In this document: piece after piece, positions 56,563-64,000 of the stretch
Position numbering within the stretch: position 1 is the stretch's first letter
Layout of the letters: the number at the start of each line of letters is the position of its first letter
Origin: Corynebacterium endometrii
GTDB taxonomy: Bacteria > Actinomycetota > Actinomycetes > Mycobacteriales > Mycobacteriaceae
Assembly (NCBI RefSeq): GCF_004795735.1
Contig: NZ_CP039247.1
Span: forward strand, 434,001 to 498,000
Length of the DNA stretch: 64,000 bases
Direction of reading: 5' to 3'
Made by a program: the position numbers and the translations under genes
The notes under the pieces: generated by a model
The model's database searches: none
What the model saw: the letters and a program-made list of their open reading frames with translations, nothing else
Told to the model about the DNA's origin: nothing

Positions 56563-57708
56563 ATGCGTGAATATGTAGAAATTGGCATCGGCCGCGAGGC
56601 TCGCCGGACCTATGACCTTTCCCGGGTTTCCCTGGTGCCCACCCGCCGCACCCGCTCCTCCAAGGACGTGGACACCACGTGGCATATCGATGCGTATACC
56701 TTCGATATTCCATTCGTGTCCCACCCAACGGACGCGTTGGCTACCCCTGAGTTCATCATTGAGATGGGCAAGCAGGGCGGCCTGGGCGTGATTAACGCGG
56801 AGGGCCTGTGGGGCCGCCATGAGGATCTGGAGGGCGCGCTGGAGAAGGTGCGCACCAGCCCCCTGTCCGTTCTGCAGGAGCTGCACGCCGCGCCGCTCAA
56901 CGATGAGCTGCTGGCGGAGCGCATTTCCCAGGTCCGCGACTCCGGCGTGACCGTGGCGGTGCGCGTGTCTCCGCAGAATGCGCGTGAGATGGCGCCTAAG
57001 GTCATCAAAGCTGGAGCCGAGATCCTGTTCATCCAGGGCACCATGATTTCCGCCGAGCACGTGGCGCAGGGCGGCGAGCCGCTGAACTTAAAGGAGTTCA
57101 TTGGCGAGCTTGAGGTTCCTGTCATCGCCGGCGGCGTTATGGATTACACCACCGCGCTGCACCTGATGCGCACCGGTGCGGCCGGTGTCATTGTCGGTGG
57201 CGGCACGAATACCAACGCGTTGTCCTTGGGCATCGAGGTTGGCTTGGCTACGGCTATCGCCGATGTTTCCGCGGCGCGCCGCGATTATCTCGATGAGACC
57301 GGCGGCCGCTACGTGCACATCATTGCCGACGGCGAATTCAGCAACTCCGGTGATCTTGCCAAGGCCATTGCGTGCGGCGCGGATGCCGTGGAGTTGGGCC
57401 AGTTGCTGGCTAATGCCAAGGAGGCCGGCGGCAAGGGTTCCTATTGGCCGGCGGTGGCGGGCCATCCACGTTTCCCGCGCGGTCTGGTGGAGTCCCTCGC
57501 GGATTTCTCCGATGCGGATTTCCTCACCGAGGAAGATGAGGCGGACGCCTTTGAGGAAAATTCCAAGACCCTCGAGGTAATCCTGCATGGCCCATCCAGC
57601 GAGCCTTTCGGCCTTGAGAACCTGGTTGGTGGTCTCAAGCGCGCCATGGCCAAGTGCGGCTACACGGACCTCAAGGCCTTCCAGAAGGTAGGGTTGTCCA
57701 TCTACTAG
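56563..57708 (+). CDS. guaB3: IMP dehydrogenase-related protein GuaB3
   Basis: A 381-residue TIM-barrel protein of the IMPDH/GMP reductase superfamily, without CBS domains. It opens MREYVEIGIGREARRTYDLS and has GGRYVHIIADGEFSNSGDLAKAIACGADAVELG. Where IMPDH has the Cys loop (SICTTR) this protein has GGGTNTNALSLG, with no cysteine. The activity is therefore unclear; GMP reductase-like activity has been reported for some GuaB3 proteins (from memory). ATG 56563 lies 19 nt after guaB, and the two are cotranscribed. Confidence 0.93.
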   Translation: MREYVEIGIGREARRTYDLSRVSLVPTRRTRSSKDVDTTWHIDAYTFDIPFVSHPTDALATPEFIIEMGKQGGLGVINAEGLWGRHEDLEGALEKVRTSPLSVLQELHAAPLNDELLAERISQVRDSGVTVAVRVSPQNAREMAPKVIKAGAEILFIQGTMISAEHVAQGGEPLNLKEFIGELEVPVIAGGVMDYTTALHLMRTGAAGVIVGGGTNTNALSLGIEVGLATAIADVSAARRDYLDETGGRYVHIIADGEFSNSGDLAKAIACGADAVELGQLLANAKEAGGKGSYWPAVAGHPRFPRGLVESLADFSDADFLTEEDEADAFEENSKTLEVILHGPSSEPFGLENLVGGLKRAMAKCGYTDLKAFQKVGLSIY

Positions 57709-57721
57709 CGCGTGTGGATTG

Positions 57722-57758
57722 AGCCCGTCCAGGTTGGTGTAGGCCTGGGCGGGCTTTT
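57722..57758 (+). terminator. Terminator after guaB3
   Basis: AGCCCGTCCAGG (57722-57733) pairs with CCTGGGCGGGCT (57744-57755), followed by TTTT. Confidence 0.92.
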
Positions 57759-57885
57759 CCGTGCGCCGGCCACCGGCGCGTGCCGTCCATGACCAGCGGC
57801 TTGGTCCGCACCCCAGGGGGTAATCAGTGGGGCGAAGGGGGAGGAGGCGGCTGCGGGGAGGCGTGGGACCGCGATGCGTCCTTGC

Positions 57886-58911
57886 CTAAGATTCCTTGGT
57901 AGGCGGGGCCGGAATTCGCTTGATACGTAAGCGTGCTGCGGCGCGGGGCGGGCGTTTGACGCGCGAGGCGATTCCGCGGAGCACCCGGGCGCTCGATATG
58001 CGGGCGCCTCGGCCGGCGCGGCGGGTGTGCTCGCGGCCCACCCGGGCCACGGTCGTGAGCCTGCGCTGGATGCCGCGCGGTGGGGCCATGGACTGGACCA
58101 CGGAGGCGGCCACCACGAACCCAATGCCGATCCCCTTTAACAGGCTGACGGACTGGTCCAAGGTCCACCAGGCGATGAGGGCGGCCACGCATGGTTCCAA
58201 CGAGGTGAGCACCGCGTAGATGTTGGCCGGCAGCCGGCGCAGGGCCAGCATGTCCAGGGAAAACGGGATCAGCGAGCCAATCATGGCCACGAGCAGACCC
58301 ATGCCGAAGACGTCAAGGTCGGTGAAGTAAAGCGCCACGGCGCCGCGGGCGAAGGGGAGCATCGCCGCGCCGGCGATGAGGAAGGCTACGGCGAGGCTAT
58401 CGAGGCCACGGATGAGCGTCGTGGCGCGCTTGCCGGCCACAATGTAGCAGGACCAGCACGCCGCCGAGGCCAGAGCCACGGCTACGCCCATAGGGTGCAG
58501 CGAGGTGCCGGTGACGGAATCTAGCGCGATGAATCCCAGGGCGATAAAAGCCAGGCCAACCCCCGCAACGTCCCTGGCGGACCGGCTCATCACCGCGCCC
58601 AAGGCTAGCGGGCCTAGAAACAGCAGAGCCACGGCCGTGCCCACCGGGATGTAATCGATTGCCACGTAGTAGAGGCCAATCATAAAACCTAGGGACAGGC
58701 CCAAGCCCGCCGTTGCCAGCCACTGTTCGCGGGTCCACAGGGATACCTTGGGGCGGACGAAGATTGTCAGGACTACCCCGGCAAAGAACATGCGTGCCGC
58801 TGCTACGCCCCACGTTCCCACGACGGGAAACAGGCCTATTGCTATTCCGTTGGCGAGGTGGATTATCACCATGGCGGTGACCATAAAAGCAATGGGGATA
58901 AGTCGAGACAT
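57886..58911 (-). CDS. EamA/RhtA-like drug/metabolite transporter with basic tail
   Basis: A 341-residue membrane protein with ten transmembrane helices in two EamA repeats. GTAVALLFLGPLALG and ANIYAVLTSLEPCVAALIAWW in the two halves resemble the RhtA threonine/homoserine exporters. The last 65 residues (after VQSMAPPRGIQRR) form a cytoplasmic tail with very many Arg residues and Pro, which is unusual. ATG 58911 has no good ribosome site. The substrate is unknown. It lies between guaB3 and guaA on the opposite strand, a layout I recall from C. glutamicum as well. Confidence 0.85.
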   Translation of the reverse strand: MSRLIPIAFMVTAMVIIHLANGIAIGLFPVVGTWGVAAARMFFAGVVLTIFVRPKVSLWTREQWLATAGLGLSLGFMIGLYYVAIDYIPVGTAVALLFLGPLALGAVMSRSARDVAGVGLAFIALGFIALDSVTGTSLHPMGVAVALASAACWSCYIVAGKRATTLIRGLDSLAVAFLIAGAAMLPFARGAVALYFTDLDVFGMGLLVAMIGSLIPFSLDMLALRRLPANIYAVLTSLEPCVAALIAWWTLDQSVSLLKGIGIGFVVAASVVQSMAPPRGIQRRLTTVARVGREHTRRAGRGARISSARVLRGIASRVKRPPRAAARLRIKRIPAPPTKES

Positions 58912-58982
58912 TCATTAAGTTCTACCAGTGGGGCAGCCCAATCCATGCATGGCCCGACCTATTATTTTTCCGTGCGGTTTTA

Positions 58983-59021
58983 TTGGCCCTGATGCGTGGG
59001 TGATGGTCTAAACTAGGCGGC
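58983..59021 (+). promoter_or_regulatory. Leaderless promoter of guaA
   Basis: TAAACT (59009-59014) lies 7 nt before GTG 59022 and no Shine-Dalgarno sequence is present. TTGGCC (58983-58988) is the nearest -35 candidate, with a long 20-nt spacer. Confidence 0.5.
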
Positions 59022-60584
59022 GTGACTAAACCAAGCACTACTCCACGTCCAGTCCTCGTGGTGGACTTCGGCGCCCAGTACGCGCAGCTTATTGCGCGTC
59101 GCGTCCGCGAAGCGAACATCTACTCCGAGGTTGTTCCTAACTCCGCCTCCGTGGAAGAGATCAAGGCCAAGAACCCTGCGGCTTTGATCCTCTCCGGCGG
59201 TCCGTCTTCCGTCTATGCAGATGGCGCCCCGGCCCTCAAGCCTGAGCTGCTTGAGCTGGGCATCCCGGTCTTTGGCATCTGCTACGGCTTCCAGGCCATG
59301 AACCATGCCCTGGGCGGCACGGTGTCTTCCACCGGCGAGCGCGAGTACGGCCGCACGGACATCAACGTCAAGGGCGGCGTGCTGCACGCCGGCCTTGAAC
59401 AGACCCACAAGGTGTGGATGTCCCACGGTGACGCCGTATCCCAGGCCCCCGAGGGCTTTGAGGTAACCGCCTCTTCCGCCGGCGCGCCTGTGGCCGCCAT
59501 GGAGTGCCCGGCAAAGAAGATGGCCGGCGTCCAGTACCACCCTGAGGTGCTGCATTCCCCGCATGGCCAGGAAGTCCTGACCCGCTTTTTGACCGAGATT
59601 GCTGGCCTCGAGCAGTCTTGGACGTCCGCCAATATCGCCGAGCAGCTCATTGAGGATGTTCGAAACCAGATCGGCGAAGACGGCCATGCCATCTGCGGCC
59701 TGTCCGGCGGCGTTGATTCCGCGGTTGCCGCGGCCATCGTCCAGCGCGCCATTGGTGACCGCCTGACCTGTGTCTTCGTCGACCATGGCCTGCTGCGTGC
59801 GGGCGAGCGCGAGCAGGTGGAGAAGGACTTCGTGGCCTCCACCGGAGCCAAGCTCATCACCGCCGATGAGCGCGAGGCGTTCTTGGACAAGCTCGCCGGC
59901 CTGACGGATCCGGAGGACAAGCGCAAGGCTATTGGCGCCGAGTTCATCCGCTCCTTTGAGCGCGCCGTGGACCAGGCCCTTGACGGCCAGGACACCGCGT
60001 TCCTGGTGCAGGGCACCCTGTACCCGGATGTGGTGGAGTCCGGTGGCGGCGATGGCGCCGCAAACATTAAGTCCCACCACAACGTGGGCGGCCTGCCCGA
60101 TGACGTTGAGTTTGAACTGGTTGAGCCGCTGCGCCTGCTGTTTAAGGACGAGGTCCGCGCCGTGGGGCGCGAGCTGGGCCTGCCCGAGGATATCGTTGGC
60201 CGCCAGCCATTCCCCGGCCCGGGTCTGGGCATCCGCATCATCGGTGAGGTTACCGCTGAGCGGTTGGAGATCCTGCGCGCGGCTGACCTGATTGCCCGTA
60301 CCGAGCTCACCGCTGCCGGCCTCGACAATGAGATCTGGCAGTGCCCGGTAGTCCTGCTCGCCGACGTCCGCTCCGTAGGCGTTCAAGGAGATGGCCGCAC
60401 GTATGGCCACCCAATCGTGCTGCGCCCGGTCTCCTCTGAGGACGCCATGACCGCGGACTGGACCCGTATCCCGTATGACGTGCTGGAGCGCATCTCTACG
60501 CGCATCACCAATGAGGTCAAGGACGTTAACCGAGTGGTCCTCGACGTGACCTCCAAGCCGCCTGGAACCATCGAGTGGGAATAA
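59022..60584 (+). CDS. guaA: GMP synthase (glutamine-hydrolysing)
   Basis: A 520-residue enzyme converting XMP to GMP. The N-terminal class I amidotransferase domain has Cys87 ([12 protein letters not shown]) with the later His/Glu of [11 protein letters not shown]. The PP-loop ATP-pyrophosphatase domain has [12 protein letters not shown] near residue 226, and the dimerisation domain ends [10 protein letters not shown]. The start is GTG 59022, probably on a leaderless message. It completes the guanine pathway of guaB. A strong terminator follows. Confidence 0.97.
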   Translation: MTKPSTTPRPVLVVDFGAQYAQLIARRVREANIYSEVVPNSASVEEIKAKNPAALILSGGPSSVYADGAPALKPELLELGIPVFGICYGFQAMNHALGGTVSSTGEREYGRTDINVKGGVLHAGLEQTHKVWMSHGDAVSQAPEGFEVTASSAGAPVAAMECPAKKMAGVQYHPEVLHSPHGQEVLTRFLTEIAGLEQSWTSANIAEQLIEDVRNQIGEDGHAICGLSGGVDSAVAAAIVQRAIGDRLTCVFVDHGLLRAGEREQVEKDFVASTGAKLITADEREAFLDKLAGLTDPEDKRKAIGAEFIRSFERAVDQALDGQDTAFLVQGTLYPDVVESGGGDGAANIKSHHNVGGLPDDVEFELVEPLRLLFKDEVRAVGRELGLPEDIVGRQPFPGPGLGIRIIGEVTAERLEILRAADLIARTELTAAGLDNEIWQCPVVLLADVRSVGVQGDGRTYGHPIVLRPVSSEDAMTADWTRIPYDVLERISTRITNEVKDVNRVVLDVTSKPPGTIEWE

Positions 60585-60606
60585 CTCCTGCTTATGCCTT
60601 TAGCCG

Positions 60607-60649
60607 CGCCGCCCGCCAGTGCATTAATCTGCACCAGCGGGCGGCGTTT
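60607..60649 (+). terminator. Terminator after guaA
   Basis: CGCCGCCCGC (60607-60616) pairs with GCGGGCGGCG (60637-60646), with an inner TGCA/TGCA pair, followed by TTT. Confidence 0.88.
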
Positions 60650-60763
60650 GGCATTTGCTTCCGCGCCTTTTCGCGCGGCTTATCCTTTGGGGATGGTTCC
60701 CGGCCCGTCCGGCAGTGATATGGACATGGCGATATGGATATGGCTCGCGGATGCTTGACTTGC

Positions 60764-61216
60764 CTACGCGTAGGCCATTTTGCGGGTGCCATCCACGTGC
60801 GGATAAAAGAGTACGGTGATGGCAAAGCCTGCCACCCACACCAAGACGGTGCCCCATAGGGGGAGGGTGAGCAACGGGGCGAGCATGATTGCCAGCCACA
60901 GCAGCATCAGGGGGAGGAGCTGCTGCACGCTGGGCATCATGGTCACGTTGTGCGTATCGGCAAACTCACGCAGGCGGCGGCGGTAGGAATGGCATAGCGT
61001 CAGCACAACCGCAGCGATGGTGCAGACCAGCGCCACGGGAGCGGCCACCGGGAGGCTTAGATCGCTGACCAGGGCCGCGAGTGCCGTGGCCACCAGGATG
61101 GATCCGCCATAGCGCACGAGTAGCGGAGTGGGCACCGGGGTGGTGCGGGTGCGGATGTCGGCGATGGATCCGGTCGATAGGGAAGATGGTGTGGGGCGTG
61201 ATTCGCGGGCGTTCAT
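60764..61216 (-). CDS. Hypothetical membrane protein
   Basis: A protein of 150 residues from ATG 61216 (start uncertain; another ATG lies at 61252). Four transmembrane helices are arranged in two close pairs (VRYGGSILVATALAALV and VAAPVALVCTIAAVVLTL; LPLMLLWLAIMLAPLLTL and GTVLVWVAGFAITVLFY). The linker YRRRLREFADTHNVTMMPS is cytoplasmic and basic. No family is recognised. It is divergent from imuA', so the two share a short control region. Confidence 0.65.
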   Translation of the reverse strand: MNARESRPTPSSLSTGSIADIRTRTTPVPTPLLVRYGGSILVATALAALVSDLSLPVAAPVALVCTIAAVVLTLCHSYRRRLREFADTHNVTMMPSVQQLLPLMLLWLAIMLAPLLTLPLWGTVLVWVAGFAITVLFYPHVDGTRKMAYA

Positions 61217-61234
61217 AACCGCCCACCTTATCAT

Positions 61235-61281
61235 TCGAACAAACATTTGCATGTGTCAGATGGAGGGTTCATACTAGTGGT
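61235..61281 (+). promoter_or_regulatory. imuA' promoter with LexA-like box
   Basis: TTGCAT (61247-61252) and CATACT (61270-61275) have a 17-nt spacer, and GTG 61282 begins 6 nt after the -10 box (leaderless). TCGAAC-AAAC-ATTTGC (61235-61250) resembles the actinobacterial SOS box: the left half is perfect, the right half is degenerate. It overlaps the -35 box. Confidence 0.5.
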
Positions 61282-61995
61282 GTGAGTCAAACAGCAGTTC
61301 GTAAATTGCGCGATGTGGAGGAGCTGGGCCACCTGAGCCGGGCTGACCGCATCGCCACTTTGCGCGCTCAGATGGAGGCGCTCACCACCCCCGAAACTGC
61401 CGTCCCCGCGGCCGCGCCGGACGCTGAGGTGGGGGAACGTGAATATCTTAAAGTCCCGCTTGAGCTGGAAAAAGCCCTCCCGGGCGGCGGGCTGCCGCGC
61501 CGCGCGGTGGCGTCCATGGCGGATTGCCCGGCGTTGGTGGTAGAGCTAATTTCTCACGTTACTAGGGCTGGCGGGCACGTGGCCGTGGTGGGCTGGCCGG
61601 AACTCTCACTCGCACAGGTTAGCGAGAGCGGGGATATCTCCAAGGCAATCGTCATCCCGGACGCGGGCGTAGATCCGTGGGGCGTGACCGCGGTGCTGGC
61701 CGAGGGGCTAGATCTGGTCATTCACCATGGGGCGCCGGTCACGCTGTCCCCGGCCAGGGCACGGCCAGTGCTGGCCAAGATTCGCGGCGGGCGGGCCGCG
61801 GTCCTTAGCGTGGGGGCTTGCGTTCCCAGTCCGGTGTTGACTATCCGCGCTGAGGTGGTGACGTATCGCGGAATAGGCCGGGGAACCGGCCGGATTAACG
61901 GCGTGGATATTGCGGTTGCCGTGCAATCCAAGGGGCAGCGCACGGCGCACGCCACCGTCACATGCGGTAAGCACAGAAAGCTAGAAGCGGTATGA
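61282..61995 (+). CDS. ImuA'-like DNA damage tolerance protein
   Basis: A 237-residue protein with a RecA-like remnant: ALPGGGLPRRAVASMADCPALVVELISHV sits where RecA has its ATP loop, but a true Walker A is absent. The pattern and its overlap with imuB identify the ImuA' (Rv3395c-like) partner of the actinobacterial mutasome, which with ImuB and DnaE2 copies damaged DNA. The start is GTG 61282. Its stop overlaps the imuB start by 4 bp. An SOS-type box is upstream. Confidence 0.82.
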   Translation: MSQTAVRKLRDVEELGHLSRADRIATLRAQMEALTTPETAVPAAAPDAEVGEREYLKVPLELEKALPGGGLPRRAVASMADCPALVVELISHVTRAGGHVAVVGWPELSLAQVSESGDISKAIVIPDAGVDPWGVTAVLAEGLDLVIHHGAPVTLSPARARPVLAKIRGGRAAVLSVGACVPSPVLTIRAEVVTYRGIGRGTGRINGVDIAVAVQSKGQRTAHATVTCGKHRKLEAV

Positions 61996-63593
61996 GTGGC
62001 CAGCCCTGTAACCGTCTGGTGCGCCAGCGCGTGGTGGCCCTGTGGTTTCCTGACTGGCCCATCCAGGCCGCCCGGATTGAGGCGGCGGGGGAACTTGATG
62101 GTCCCGTCGTGGTGGTCCGCCAGCACAGGGTCCAAGTGTGTAGCGCGGAGGCGCGCGCGGCGGGCGTGCGCAGGGGCATGAAGATCCGCCAGGCTCAGGC
62201 TATATGCCCGGGCGTGGCGGTCTTGGAGTCCAATCCGGACCGGGATGGTGTGGTCTTTGCGGAGATTTCGGGCAGCCTGGATGAGGTGGCCTCTTCGGTG
62301 GAGGTCATGCGCCCGGGCCTCGTGATTGCGGACGCCGCCGCGGCCGGCCGCTTTCACGGCAGTGAGGACAGGGCAGTGGAGATGCTGCTGGATGCCACCG
62401 CCCGCCAAGGCGTGGATGCGTGCGTGGGGGTTGCGGATGAGATTGCCACGGCGCTCATCGCCGCCCGGCATCCTGGTGGCGGCATGGTCGTGGCGCCGGG
62501 CGAGTCCCGGTCGTATTTGTCCGGGATGCCGGTAGGGATTCTCAGCGCGGAGGTAGCGCTGGGGTGCGAGCCGGCGGTCATAGACAAGCTCGGAGTGCTG
62601 GGCGTGCGGACTCTGGGCGAGCTGACGGAATTGCCGCTGCCGCAGATCGTGACGCGTTTCGGCGAGGCGGGCCGCCTGTGCCATTCGGTGGCGCGGGCCG
62701 CCCAGGACCGGCGTGTGGCGCCGGAATTACCAGTGAGTGATCTGGCGGTATCCTTCGCGCCGGAAGAACCCATTGAGCGCGTGGATACCGCGGCGTTCGC
62801 CGCCCGCCAGTTGGCGGCCAGGCTGCACCACCGCCTAGCGGCCGCCGGCGTGGTGTGCCTGCGCCTGCGGATCAGCGCGGAATTGGCCAGCGGTAAAACG
62901 GTAGAGCGCATGTGGCGCACTCGCTCGGCGTTGACAGAGGAGGCCACCGCTGACCGGGTGCGTTGGCAGCTAGATGGCTGGCTAACCCGGGCCCGGGCGG
63001 CGGACGCTGATGGTGCCGGAATTACAGAACTCATCTTGGATCCGTTGGAGACCGCTGCGCCGGAAATGGTGGGCCAGCTGTGGGGGACCGGGGCCACGGA
63101 AGACCAGGCGCGCCGGGTCATCTCCCGTGTGCAGTCACAACTGGGCGTGGATAGGGTGCTGCAGCCGCGCCCGGCCGGTGGCCGTGGCGTGGCGGAGCGG
63201 ATTGAGCTTGTCCCCTACGGGGAGGAGCGGGACCCGGTCTCGGAAGGCAGCTGGCCGGGGAGGATTCCGTCACCACTGCCGGCGCGCTTAGGCGGCGGGG
63301 CAACGCATCCATCGGCCAGGGTGAGGCTGATTGATGCCGCCGCCAAGGATGTGTACGTCACCGCGGAAGCCTTGTTGTCCTCCGTGCCGTACGCGCTGGG
63401 CTGGGGAAAACAGCGCTACCGCGTGGCCGCGTGGGCGGGGCCATGGCCTGTGGATACCTTCTGGTGGAATGACAAGGGCGAAAAGGTAGCCCGGCTCCAG
63501 GTTGTGGGCCAGGCGGAAAAGGAATCACACCAACGCGCGTGGCTGCTGCTGTGGAGCCAGGGGCAATGGCGGGTGGAGGCGGCCTATGAATAA
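61992..63593 (+). CDS. imuB: Y-family polymerase-like protein ImuB
   Basis: A 533-residue protein with the DinB-like fold (thumb segment VLGVRTLGELTELPLPQIVTRFG, about residues 200-222). The catalytic acids are missing: motif I reads VVALWFPDWPIQ, where active enzymes have an Asp-x-Asp core, and the SxDE motif is replaced by VEVMRPGLVIADAA. ImuB therefore acts as a clamp-binding adapter that brings DnaE2 to lesions, as in mycobacteria. It is coupled to imuA' by an ATGA overlap. dnaE2 is not in the window. Confidence 0.9.
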   Translation: MSGQPCNRLVRQRVVALWFPDWPIQAARIEAAGELDGPVVVVRQHRVQVCSAEARAAGVRRGMKIRQAQAICPGVAVLESNPDRDGVVFAEISGSLDEVASSVEVMRPGLVIADAAAAGRFHGSEDRAVEMLLDATARQGVDACVGVADEIATALIAARHPGGGMVVAPGESRSYLSGMPVGILSAEVALGCEPAVIDKLGVLGVRTLGELTELPLPQIVTRFGEAGRLCHSVARAAQDRRVAPELPVSDLAVSFAPEEPIERVDTAAFAARQLAARLHHRLAAAGVVCLRLRISAELASGKTVERMWRTRSALTEEATADRVRWQLDGWLTRARAADADGAGITELILDPLETAAPEMVGQLWGTGATEDQARRVISRVQSQLGVDRVLQPRPAGGRGVAERIELVPYGEERDPVSEGSWPGRIPSPLPARLGGGATHPSARVRLIDAAAKDVYVTAEALLSSVPYALGWGKQRYRVAAWAGPWPVDTFWWNDKGEKVARLQVVGQAEKESHQRAWLLLWSQGQWRVEAAYE

Positions 63594-63612
63594 AGGCCGC
63601 GGGCGGCGATAA

Positions 63613-64000
63613 TTACCGGGTGAAGATGTCAATGACCAGGCGGGTTGGCTCCTGGAGCACCTCAACGGAGTAGGCGTGTTTAGCGTCGAGGCCAATGACA
63701 AACTGGGAGCGAGCCTCAAAGGTACCCAGGCTGATGATCTCGGTGACAATGCCGCCCTTGCCCTGGACGGTGCCGATGTGGGGGTCCTCCATGCCCATTT
63801 CAAATGGGTAAGTGGTGCCGTCAATGTTGACGTTGAGGGCTACCGCGCCGTTGAAATCCACGGCGTTGCCCGAACCCTGCTGGGCGGGCGAATCCGTGTA
63901 GTCGATGAACCAGCCGGGGGTGCCTTCGCCCTCAAGATCGAAGACCACACGCTCAAATCCCTCGTGCACGCCGACGCGGACACCGGTGGGAACCAGCATG
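63613..64000 (-). CDS. AMIN-like domain protein (5' end outside window)
   Basis: Only the C-terminal 128 residues are visible; the gene enters from the right edge and stops at 63613. The segment GVRVGVHEGFERVVFDLEGEGTPGWFIDY and the end SVEVLQEPTRLVIDIFTR are typical of AMIN-like beta-domains of actinobacterial exported proteins or lipoproteins. A role in the cell envelope is probable but unproven. The true start, and any signal peptide or lipobox, lie outside. It converges on imuB with a 19-nt gap. Confidence 0.75.
   Translation of the reverse strand, partial: MLVPTGVRVGVHEGFERVVFDLEGEGTPGWFIDYTDSPAQQGSGNAVDFNGAVALNVNIDGTTYPFEMGMEDPHIGTVQGKGGIVTEIISLGTFEARSQFVIGLDAKHAYSVEVLQEPTRLVIDIFTR

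Noticed and set aside
59013..60410. Long antisense open frames opposite guaA, guaB, rpoA, rplE and rplF
   Set aside because: They are products of codon bias on the coding strand; their proteins show no family signatures and no ribosome sites.

Overview
The window is chromosomal DNA of a high-GC actinomycete, almost certainly a Corynebacterium. The evidence is gene order: an rplN-rplX-rplE block parted from rpsH-rplF-rplR-rpsE-rpmD-rplO by an fdhD-containing insert, then secY-adk-map-infA-rpsM-rpsK-rpsD-rpoA-rplQ-truA, an ESX-4 type VII secretion locus, rplM-rpsI-glmM-glmS-alr-tsaE, tsaB-rimI-tsaD, groES-groEL1, whiB-sigD-rsdA, guaB-guaB3-guaA and imuA'-imuB. The species is not identifiable from the sequence alone. 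No rRNA, tRNA, CRISPR array, transposase or phage gene was seen.

Layout. 1-2.8 kb: two overlapping dynamin-like GTPases (the first cut by the window edge). 3.0-4.3 kb: rplN-rplX-rplE. 4.5-12.5 kb: metabolic insert with an OFA-type MFS carrier, a beta-oxidation set (thiolase, fused hydroxyacyl-CoA dehydrogenase/enoyl-CoA hydratase, convergent acyl-CoA dehydrogenase), fdhD and a small DUF6457-like gene. 12.5-23.4 kb: the rest of the spc and alpha operons, interrupted by a secreted L,D-transpeptidase. 23.5-34.7 kb: truA and the ESX-4 locus (eccB, mycP, eccD, eccC, an Rv3446c-like gene, two WXG100 genes). 35-44.6 kb: rplM-rpsI, glmM, a three-gene operon of unknown function, a hydrolase-like gene, glmS, alr, tsaE. 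44.9-52.1 kb: an AspT/YidE-type exporter, the t6A genes tsaB-rimI-tsaD, groES-groEL1 behind a CIRCE operator. 52.3-60.6 kb: whiB, sigD-rsdA and guanine nucleotide synthesis. 60.7-64 kb: a membrane protein, the imuA'-imuB mutagenesis genes and a truncated AMIN-like gene.

The most interesting signal is a 32-bp element, identical at 31 positions, that occurs upstream of the two WXG100 genes (33904-33935) and again 3.9 kb away upstream of an uncharacterised three-gene operon (37834-37865). It has the shape of an ECF sigma-factor promoter (GGAAC, 18 nt, GTC). The operon it controls (37931-40055) encodes a WXG100-sized helical protein, a 522-residue Cys-rich, Pro/Glu/Ala-rich protein with hydrophobic segments, and a small coiled-coil protein, all translationally overlapped. 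I infer that this is a co-regulated substrate or accessory module of the ESX-4 system.

Other points: a 28-codon leader ORF before rpsH, a 123-bp tail-to-tail overlap of mycP with a membrane-protein gene, a hydrolase whose nucleophile serine is glycine, a long inverted repeat between tsaE and the exporter, a palindromic operator at the acyl-CoA dehydrogenase promoter, and many leaderless-type promoters.
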